Below, piece by piece: positions 23,669 through 28,369 of a DNA stretch of 28,369 nucleotides. The DNA is taken from contig CAYGYX010000023.1 of NCBI GenBank assembly GCA_964354255.1, positions 1 to 28,369 on the forward strand, read 5' to 3'. Both the position numbers and the translations under genes were made by a program. The first letter of the stretch is position 1, and every line of letters begins with the position of its first letter. This DNA is from VGBK01 sp964354255. GTDB taxonomy: Bacteria; Actinomycetota; Acidimicrobiia; Spongiisociales; UBA11373. The notes under the pieces were generated by a model that was given only the letters and a program-made list of their open reading frames with translations, had not been told where the DNA came from and searched no databases.

Positions 23669-25107
23669 CCATCCGGGTCCGCTTCCCGCCGTCGCCGACC
23701 GGCGTCCTGCATGTGGGGAGCGGGCGCACGGTCCTCTACAACTGGCTCTTCGCCCGCCACCACGGCGGGGTGCTGGTGTTCCGGGTCGATGACACCGACC
23801 TGGAGCGCAGTCGCGAGGAGTACCTGGAGGACATCATCGGCGGGCTGCGTTGGCTGGGCATCGACTGGGATGAGGGCGTCGAGGTGGGCGGCCCGCACGG
23901 CCCCTACCGGCAGAGCCAGCGCCTCTCCCGCTACCAGGAAGTGGCCGCTCAACTGGTCGCCTCCGGGTGGGCCTACTACGACTTCACCGCCGCCGAGGAC
24001 CTGGAGGCGCTGCGGTCCGAGGCGGCCGCCCAGGGGCGGTCCCCGGTGTACGACGGCCGCTTCCGCGTGCCCGCGGCCGAGGCTGCCGCCCGGGTGGCGG
24101 CCGGGGAGCGGGCGCCCATCCGCTTCGCGGTGCCTCGCCCCGGGGAGACGGTGTTCGTCGATGCCGTTCGCGGCGAGCTGCGCTTCGATCACGCCAACGT
24201 CGACGACTTCGTCCTGCTCCGCTCCGACGGGACTCCCACGTACCACCTGGCCAGCACCGCGGACGACGTCGACTTCGAGATAACCCACGTGATCCGCGGG
24301 GAGGATCTGCTCCCCTCCACTCCCAAGCACATCCTGATCACCCGGGCCATGGGAGCCGCCGAGGCGACCTACGCCCACCTCTCGCTGCTCACCGGGCCCG
24401 ACGGGGCCAAGCTGAGCAAGCGCCACGGGGCCACCTCGCTGCGGGCTTACCGTGATGCGGGGATCCTCCCCGAGGCGATGCGCAACTACCTGGCCATCCT
24501 CGGCTGGTCCCCGGGCCCCGACGAGGAGCTCGTCTCGGTGGAGGTCATGGTGGAGCGCTTCGAGCTCGGGGCGGTATCGCGCAACCCGGCCGTCTTCGAC
24601 ATCACCAAGCTGGAGTGGATGAACGGGGTCTACATCCGTTCCCTTGACCCCGCCGACTTCGCGGCCCGCTCCCTGCCGCTGGTGGAGGCCGACCTGGGGC
24701 GAGCCCTCACCTCCGCCGAACGGGAGACGTTCTCCGCCGTCGCCCCCCTGGTGCAGGAGCGCTCACGGCGTCTCACCGAGGTCGCTCCCCAGGTGCGTTT
24801 CCTCTTCGCCCCGGCCGAGATCGACCCGGTCTCCTGGGGCTCGGTCTTGACGACCGCCGAGGCGCGTCCGGCCCTGGAGGGAGCCATGGACGCCCTGGCG
24901 GGGCTGGAGGGCTGGGACAAGGAGGGCATCGAGGCCGCCCTGCGGGCCGTCCTCACCGAGCGGGGGCTCTCTGCCCGCAAGGGCCTGCAGCCGGTGCGGG
25001 TCGCCGTCACCGGGTCCACGGTGAGCCCGCCGCTCTTCGAATCGCTCGAGGCCCTGGGCAGGGAGAGCACCCTGGCTCGCCTGCGGGCGGCGTTGTCCGG
25101 GCTGTGA
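23665..25107 (+). CDS. gltX: Glutamyl-tRNA synthetase, probably non-discriminating
   Basis: 480 aa class I synthetase that charges tRNA-Glu and, in organisms relying on GatCAB, also tRNA-Gln. The N-terminal HIGH-type signature is PPSPTGVLHVGSGRT (HVGS, H16-S19) and the KMSKS-type loop is K249-L-S-K-R253 (AKLSKRHGA). FRVDDTDLERS, YHLASTADDVDFEITHVIRGED and NYLAILGW are typical, and the C-terminal anticodon-binding helical domain runs from about 330. Charging of both tRNAs is inferred from gatCAB in the same window and the absence of a visible glnS. ATG 23665 overlaps the FAH gene by 4 nt; the open frame further upstream is out of frame with FAH. tRNA-Gln and tRNA-Glu genes follow immediately. 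Confidence 0.97.
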   Translation: MTIRVRFPPSPTGVLHVGSGRTVLYNWLFARHHGGVLVFRVDDTDLERSREEYLEDIIGGLRWLGIDWDEGVEVGGPHGPYRQSQRLSRYQEVAAQLVASGWAYYDFTAAEDLEALRSEAAAQGRSPVYDGRFRVPAAEAAARVAAGERAPIRFAVPRPGETVFVDAVRGELRFDHANVDDFVLLRSDGTPTYHLASTADDVDFEITHVIRGEDLLPSTPKHILITRAMGAAEATYAHLSLLTGPDGAKLSKRHGATSLRAYRDAGILPEAMRNYLAILGWSPGPDEELVSVEVMVERFELGAVSRNPAVFDITKLEWMNGVYIRSLDPADFAARSLPLVEADLGRALTSAERETFSAVAPLVQERSRRLTEVAPQVRFLFAPAEIDPVSWGSVLTTAEARPALEGAMDALAGLEGWDKEGIEAALRAVLTERGLSARKGLQPVRVAVTGSTVSPPLFESLEALGRESTLARLRAALSGL

Positions 25108-25125
25108 GACGAGGCGGGCGCAGGG

Positions 25126-25154
25126 TTGCGCTCCCCTCCGGGGTTCCGTATCCT
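25126..25154 (+). promoter_or_regulatory. Promoter of the tRNA-Gln/tRNA-Glu pair
   Basis: TTGCGC (25126-25131), a 17-nt spacer, TATCCT (25149-25154). The expected start is about 7 nt before the mature tRNA-Gln 5' end at 25168. This is the most canonical promoter in the window. Confidence 0.65.
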
Positions 25155-25167
25155 GCCGTTCGCTCTT

Positions 25168-25239
25168 TCGGGGGTGGTGTAATAGGCAACACGACGGGTT
25201 CTGGCCCCGTTGTTGGGGGTTCGAGTCCTCCCCCCCGAG
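25168..25239 (+). tRNA. tRNA-Gln (anticodon CTG)
   Basis: 72 nt, folded by hand. Acceptor TCGGGGG/CCCCCGA with all 7 pairs, D stem GTGT/ACAC, anticodon stem ACGGG/CCCGT with loop TTCTGGC (anticodon CTG at 25201-25203), variable TGTT, T stem GGGGG/CCTCC with TTCGAGT loop, discriminator G. CCA is not encoded. The first pair is U1-A72, the known identity element for GatCAB transamidation of bacterial tRNA-Gln. Confidence 0.96.
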
Positions 25240-25241
25240 CC

Positions 25242-25259
25242 CCCGCCTGATCAGGCGGG
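25242..25259 (+). other. Perfect 18-nt palindrome between the two tRNAs
   Basis: CCCGCCTGATCAGGCGGG is self-complementary over its whole length and occupies most of the 24-nt spacer. It may fold as a hairpin in the precursor and guide processing, or attenuate tRNA-Glu synthesis. Confidence 0.6.
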
Positions 25260-25263
25260 TCTC

Positions 25264-25336
25264 GGCCCTGTCGTCTAGTGGCCTAGGACGCCGGCCTCTC
25301 AAGCCGGTAACGCCGGTTCGAATCCGGTCGGGGCTG
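25264..25336 (+). tRNA. tRNA-Glu (anticodon CTC)
   Basis: 73 nt, folded by hand. Acceptor GGCCCTG/CGGGGCT (G1 faces U72, and one further G-U pair), D arm GTCT...AGGAC, anticodon stem CCGGC/GCCGG with loop CTCTCAA (anticodon CTC at 25298-25300), variable TAAC, T stem GCCGG/CCGGT with TTCGAAT loop, discriminator G. CCA is not encoded. It lacks the U1-A72 pair of the neighbouring tRNA-Gln. Confidence 0.96.
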
Positions 25337-25339
25337 CGG

Positions 25340-25363
25340 GAGTCCGGGCGCGCGCCCGGACTC
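25340..25363 (+). terminator. 24-nt perfect palindrome after tRNA-Glu, probable terminator
   Basis: The arms GAGTCCGGGCGC and GCGCCCGGACTC are exact complements with no spacer, starting 4 nt after the tRNA-Glu 3' end. No U-tract follows. Position and stability suggest termination or 3' end formation of the tRNA transcript. Confidence 0.65.
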
Positions 25364-25405
25364 GGTCGCGACTTGATCCCTCCGCCCGGGGAGGTCCGGG
25401 GTTGG

Positions 25406-25411
25406 TAGTCT
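25406..25411 (+). promoter_or_regulatory. Possible -10 element of the ABC ATPase gene
   Basis: TAGTCT lies 32 nt upstream of GTG 25444. The short leader contains GGGAGGGG (25435-25442) immediately before the start, so this gene uses a ribosome site. Confidence 0.4.
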
Positions 25412-25443
25412 GGGGGGCCAGCAGCGGGCTTTCGGGAGGGGTC

Positions 25444-26673
25444 GTGGCCGAGATCGTGTTGGAGAACCTGGGGAAGATCTACCCCGATGGCACCCGGGCG
25501 GTGGGTGACGTGGACCTGACCATCGGCGACGGGGAGTTCCTGGTGCTGGTGGGGCCTTCGGGGTGCGGCAAGTCGACGATCCTTCGTATGATCGCCGGCT
25601 TGGAGGAGGTCAGCGAGGGGACTGTCCACATCGGCGACCGCCTGGTCAACGACGTCCCTCCGAAGGACCGGGACATCGCCATGGTGTTCCAGAACTACGC
25701 CCTCTACCCGCACATGTCGGTGTTCGACAACATGGCCTTCGGCCTGAAGCTGCGCAAGATGGACAAGGAGGAGATCCGCCGCCGGGTGGAGGAGGCGGCC
25801 GAGGTGCTGGAGATCAGCGACTTCTTGGCCCGCAAGCCGAAGGCGCTCTCCGGCGGCCAGCGGCAGCGGGTGGCCATGGGCCGGGCCATCGTGCGCGAGC
25901 CGAAGGCGTTCCTTATGGACGAGCCGTTGTCCAACCTCGACGCCAAGCTGCGGGTGCAGATGCGCACCGAGCTGGGGCGCCTCCACGCCCGTCTCAAGAC
26001 CACCACCGTCTACGTGACCCACGACCAGGTGGAGGCCATGACGCTGGGTCACCGGGTGGCGGTGCTCAAGTCGGTCACCGCCAAGCGGCCCGACAACCTG
26101 CAGCAGGTGGCGTCGCCGACCGAGCTGTTCTACAACCCGGCCAACCTGTTTGTGGCCGGCTTCATCGGCAGCCCGGCGATGAACATGGTGACCGGGCATC
26201 TGGAGGGGCGGGGCGACGAGGTCTCGGTGGTGTTCGGTCCCCATCGCCTCAAGGTGGATCGCAAGGCACTCGACCGGCACCCCGGCCTGGAGGGGTTCCT
26301 GGGCAAAGACCTGGTAGTCGGGATCCGGCCCGGCGACTTCGAGGATCACCGCATCGCCCCCCCGGCACCCGACCGCACCATGGAGATCAGCGTGGACGTC
26401 ACCGAGGTGCTCGGCTCCGAGACCTTCGTCCACTACATGGTCCCGGTGCCGCCGGTGGTCACCCCGGAGATCGAGGAACTGCTCGCCGACAGCGGCTCCG
26501 ACCCGTCGTCGCTGGGGCACGAGACCAAGTTCTCCTCCCGCGTCTCTTCCGATGTGGCTATCCCGCCGGGCAGCAAGGCCCGGCTGGTGGTGGACACCGC
26601 CAAGTGCCACTTCTTCGACCCGGAGACGGGGAAGCGTATCGGCTACCGGCCCGGCGCGTTCAGCACCCTCTGA
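25444..26673 (+). CDS. ABC transporter ATP-binding protein, MalK/UgpC/MsmK type
   Basis: 409 aa. It energises import, probably of carbohydrates or glycerol-phosphate-like solutes, at the inner face of the membrane. Visible are Walker A GPSGCGKST (37-45), Q-loop VFQNYALYPHMSVFDN, signature LSGGQRQRVAMGRAI, Walker B AFLMDEP with D-loop SNLDAKL, and the switch His in THDQVEAM. A C-terminal OB/TOBE regulatory domain follows from about 235 (NLFVAGFIGSPAMNMV), longer than usual, with an insertion near PPVVTPEIEELLADSGSDPSS. GTG 25444 is chosen over upstream in-frame starts because of its ribosome site and the usual MAEIVLENLGK N-terminus. No permease or binding-protein gene lies nearby, so it may serve several importers. 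A hairpin follows. Confidence 0.93.
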   Translation: MAEIVLENLGKIYPDGTRAVGDVDLTIGDGEFLVLVGPSGCGKSTILRMIAGLEEVSEGTVHIGDRLVNDVPPKDRDIAMVFQNYALYPHMSVFDNMAFGLKLRKMDKEEIRRRVEEAAEVLEISDFLARKPKALSGGQRQRVAMGRAIVREPKAFLMDEPLSNLDAKLRVQMRTELGRLHARLKTTTVYVTHDQVEAMTLGHRVAVLKSVTAKRPDNLQQVASPTELFYNPANLFVAGFIGSPAMNMVTGHLEGRGDEVSVVFGPHRLKVDRKALDRHPGLEGFLGKDLVVGIRPGDFEDHRIAPPAPDRTMEISVDVTEVLGSETFVHYMVPVPPVVTPEIEELLADSGSDPSSLGHETKFSSRVSSDVAIPPGSKARLVVDTAKCHFFDPETGKRIGYRPGAFSTL

Positions 26674-26681
26674 GCGGGGCT

Positions 26682-26707
26682 CCCTCTCCCGCGGCAGCGG
26701 GAGAGGG
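26682..26707 (+). terminator. Strong hairpin after the ABC ATPase, second copy of the dispersed palindrome
   Basis: CCCTCTCCCGC / GCGGGAGAGGG, an 11-bp perfect stem with a 4-nt loop (GGCA), starts 8 nt after the stop. The stem is identical to that at 4243-4268. It sits between convergent genes and could serve both strands. Confidence 0.6.
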
Positions 26708-26725
26708 CGGGGGGTGAGGGCTTCG

Positions 26726-26780
26726 TCAGCGGCGGCGTGTCCTAGGGGGAGATGCGGCGGAAGGCCTCCGCCGCGGCCAG
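26726..26780. repeat. 55-bp sequence duplicated exactly on the other side of the N gap
   Basis: These 55 bases are identical, in the same orientation, to 26881-26935. They encode the last residues of the PIG-L protein on the minus strand (AAAEAFRRISP and stop). This is most simply the overlap of two contig ends, not a biological repeat. Confidence 0.9.
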
Positions 26781-26880
26781 NNNNNNNNNNNNNNNNNNNN
26801 NNNNNNNNNNNNNNNNNNNNNNNNNNNNNNNNNNNNNNNNNNNNNNNNNNNNNNNNNNNNNNNNNNNNNNNNNNNNNNNN
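26781..26880. other. Assembly gap of exactly 100 N
   Basis: 100 undetermined bases of a conventional fixed length. Because both flanks carry the same 55 bp, the real distance is probably zero after merging the overlap, and no gene is missing. Confidence 0.95.
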
Positions 26881-26896
26881 TCAGCGGCGGCGTGTC

Positions 26897-27655
26897 CTAG
26901 GGGGAGATGCGGCGGAAGGCCTCCGCCGCGGCCAGACCGGCGGCGGCGCCGGCCTCTGCTGCCCGACGGCGGACCCGGCGCTCGAATGCCTCCCGGGCTT
27001 CGGGTGCTCCCTGAGCCCCGCCCATCGTGCTCCGTCCCTGACTGTGGTGGCAGAGGAGGGCGGCCACCTTCCGGTCGAGGGTGCCCGTCGCGTCCTCCCA
27101 GTGGTTGGGCTCGTCCGCCGACCAGAGCAGCAGGGTGGCCGGTCGATGCGGGCCCAGGCCGGCCGCCACTTGCTCGGGGAAGAACAGGTGGTCGCGGGCG
27201 GCGACCACGCCGTCGACACAGGCGAGCCCGGCTACCCGGTGGTCGGGATGGAGTTGGTAGCGCTGCCAGGGGTCGTGGCCCAGCACGATGTCGGGGCGGA
27301 GGCGCCGTATCCACTCGCAGATCTCGCCGCGCAGCGCCAGCGAGTACTCGAGCTCGCCGTCGCGATGATCGAGAAAGACCACCTGCCCGGCTCCGAGCGC
27401 GACGGCCGCCTGCTCCTGCTCCCGGCGGCGGGTGGCCAGCAGGTCGGCTCCCGTCACGGCCGGGTCCCAGCTGCCCTTCGAGCCGTCGGTGATCACCAGG
27501 ATGGCGATCTGGGCCCCGCCCGCCGCCCAGCGGGCCAGGGTGGCCCCGGCTCCGAACTCGGCATCGTCGGGGTGGGCGGCCACCGCTAGTGCCCGCCTGG
27601 GCACGGGCAGGCCGCCGGCCAAGGAGTCGCGCAACTCCGGGTGAAGGCCGGTCAT
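26897..27655 (-). CDS. PIG-L (LmbE-like) family zinc deacetylase
   Basis: 252 aa. PIG-L enzymes remove N-acetyl groups from sugars such as GlcNAc-inositol (mycothiol pathway MshB) or cleave mycothiol conjugates (Mca). The metal site is visible: AVAAHPDDAEFGAGATLA (H28, D30, D31) and H136-P-D-H139 in the QRYQLHPDHRVAG segment. VITDGSKGSWDP and RRREQEQAAVALGAGQVVFLDHRDG are typical of the family. The exact substrate is not decidable; mycothiol metabolism is plausible in an actinobacterium. The gene is complete despite the adjacent gap: its stop at 26897-26899 is on the near side. ATG 27655 has TAACCT 8 nt upstream, inside the end of cofC, and no ribosome site. Confidence 0.9.
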   Translation of the reverse strand: MTGLHPELRDSLAGGLPVPRRALAVAAHPDDAEFGAGATLARWAAGGAQIAILVITDGSKGSWDPAVTGADLLATRRREQEQAAVALGAGQVVFLDHRDGELEYSLALRGEICEWIRRLRPDIVLGHDPWQRYQLHPDHRVAGLACVDGVVAARDHLFFPEQVAAGLGPHRPATLLLWSADEPNHWEDATGTLDRKVAALLCHHSQGRSTMGGAQGAPEAREAFERRVRRRAAEAGAAAGLAAAEAFRRISP

Positions 27656-27669
27656 GGGTGGTCAGGTTA
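27656..27669 (-). promoter_or_regulatory. Putative leaderless promoter -10 of the PIG-L gene, overlapping the cofC 3' end
   Basis: On the minus strand TAACCT (27669-27664) is followed by 8 nt and ATG at 27655. The hexamer lies within the last codons and stop of cofC, so PIG-L may have its own promoter despite operon-like spacing (6 nt). Confidence 0.5.
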
Positions 27670-28288
27670 GGTAGGTGCGCAGCCACTCACCGCCCGGCAG
27701 GGCGGCGGCGCTCCGCAAGTCCTCCGGGGTGTCGATGTCCAGGGCGGTGCCCACGGTCACCACCACCTGGACCTGGCAGTGACGGGCGGCCGCCAGGTGG
27801 CGGGCGAAGGACCCGGGGCCGTAGGCGAAGTCGATGGGACCGGCGGCGGCGAACAGGTTGGTGCCCCCGTTGCGGGACGGGGCCAGGGCCGCCCTGCCCG
27901 GGCCGACCGCCCCGGCCACCGCGGTCACGCCGGCCGGGGTGAGCAACGGGAGGTCGGCGTGCACGATGCACCAGGCCAGCCCGCGCCGCCTTGCCTCGGT
28001 AGCGGCGGCCGCCGCGGCGCCGTCCAGGCCTCCTCCCGGGGGCTCAGTGATCACTTCCAGGCCGAGCTCCTCTGCCCAACGGGCGACCCCGGGGTCGGCG
28101 GTGACCACCGCGGTGCCCGCTCCGGCTGCCCGGCAGGCGGCGGCGACCCTCTCGGCGGTGACGCGGGTCAGCGACGCCCGGGCCTCGGGGCCGAGGAGGC
28201 CGTCGAGACGGCCCTTGGCGGCGGCGAAGGGCTTGAGCGGCAGCGCGGCCAGCACGCCGTCACAGCGTCTGCAGGCGGATTCCGACAT
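27662..28288 (-). CDS. cofC: 2-phospho-L-lactate / phosphoenolpyruvate guanylyltransferase (CofC/FbiD), F420 biosynthesis
   Basis: 208 aa nucleotidyltransferase of the GT-A fold that activates phospholactate (archaea) or phosphoenolpyruvate (mycobacterial FbiD) with GTP to make the side chain of coenzyme F420. Visible are LAALPLKPFAAAKGRLDGLL at the N-terminus, the metal-binding IVHADLPLLTP, APSRNGGTNLF, YGPGSFARHLAAA and DIDTPEDL near the C-terminus, all typical of CofC. The ATG has GGAAGGAGGG about 8 nt upstream and a TAGCCT -10 before that. The N-terminus carries a short Cys-containing extension (MSESACRRCDG). PIG-L follows in the same direction. No other F420 genes are in the window. Confidence 0.92.
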   Translation of the reverse strand: MSESACRRCDGVLAALPLKPFAAAKGRLDGLLGPEARASLTRVTAERVAAACRAAGAGTAVVTADPGVARWAEELGLEVITEPPGGGLDGAAAAAATEARRRGLAWCIVHADLPLLTPAGVTAVAGAVGPGRAALAPSRNGGTNLFAAAGPIDFAYGPGSFARHLAAARHCQVQVVVTVGTALDIDTPEDLRSAAALPGGEWLRTYLT

Positions 28289-28311
28289 GGCTCGTGTTCC
28301 CTCCTTCCGCC

Positions 28312-28317
28312 AGGCTA
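28312..28317 (-). promoter_or_regulatory. Possible -10 element of cofC
   Basis: On the minus strand TAGCCT (28317-28312) precedes a leader of about 20 nt that holds the GGAAGGAGGG ribosome site. The remaining 52 bases to the window end show no recognisable feature. Confidence 0.4.
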
Positions 28318-28369
28318 GGAGCGCCCCGTTCCCGGGGTTGGCGGTGCGGTTCGCCCTCCGGAGCGACCC

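Noticed and set aside
26742..26780. Second PIG-L C-terminal fragment before the gap
   Set aside because: It is the exact 55-bp duplicate of the contig end, so an assembly artefact rather than a pseudogene or duplication.

Overview
The window is a high-GC (roughly 70% G+C by eye), densely coded actinobacterial chromosome segment. It has GTG and TTG starts, many 1-4 nt gene overlaps, a LytR-CpsA-Psr wall protein, a coenzyme F420 gene (cofC/fbiD) and GatCAB-type glutaminyl-tRNA synthesis. From memory of the Mycobacterium tuberculosis map, the backbone (ligA, gatC, gatA, gatB, serA, FAH-hydrolase, gltX, tRNA-Gln/tRNA-Glu, fbiD) follows the same gene order, so this looks like an ancient actinobacterial core with other genes inserted. 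A deep-branching class such as Acidimicrobiia is plausible but unproven. A 100-N gap shows the sequence is a scaffold from a draft or metagenomic assembly.

Layout: (1) 1-1134, 3' part of ligA. (2) 1211-4196, a dapC-dapD-dapE operon for the succinylase branch of lysine/diaminopimelate synthesis. (3) 4351-8246, gatC-gatA-gatB plus a HAD phosphatase. (4) 8400-10661, an accessory-looking island: a TIR-domain protein with one transmembrane helix and a seven-repeat, propeller-like C-terminal region, then a small Arg-rich ORF. (5) 10696-14334, an extended-SDR NAD-dependent epimerase/reductase and aminopeptidase N. (6) 14331-15902 (minus), a LytR-CpsA-Psr protein, convergent with pepN. (7) 15974-18298, a small membrane protein, serA, and pgpA (minus, convergent with serA). 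(8) 18543-19826, a DEAD-box helicase. (9) 19902-25107, a run of S9 peptidase, unknown protein, hotdog thioesterase, FAH-family hydrolase and gltX. (10) 25168-25336, tRNA-Gln(CTG) and tRNA-Glu(CTC). (11) 25444-26673, an ABC ATPase of the MalK/UgpC type. (12) 26897-28288 (minus), a PIG-L deacetylase and cofC.

Functional links: gltX, the tRNA-Gln and gatCAB together describe indirect Gln-tRNA formation (Glu-tRNA(Gln) made by a non-discriminating GluRS, then amidated). The tRNA-Gln carries the U1-A72 pair known as a GatCAB identity element. No glutaminyl-tRNA synthetase is visible.

The most notable candidate for something new is the TIR protein. It has a cytosolic TIR with a candidate NADase glutamate, a single transmembrane segment, a Thr-rich stalk and a predicted extracytoplasmic seven-bladed propeller. 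This is topologically like a Toll-like receptor but in reverse order. Other signals worth attention are a uniform TANCNT -10 element placed 6-8 nt before start codons (leaderless mRNAs), two convergent gene pairs that end on the same CTAG, a dispersed hairpin family, and a gap that is almost certainly a false gap (identical 55 bp on both sides).
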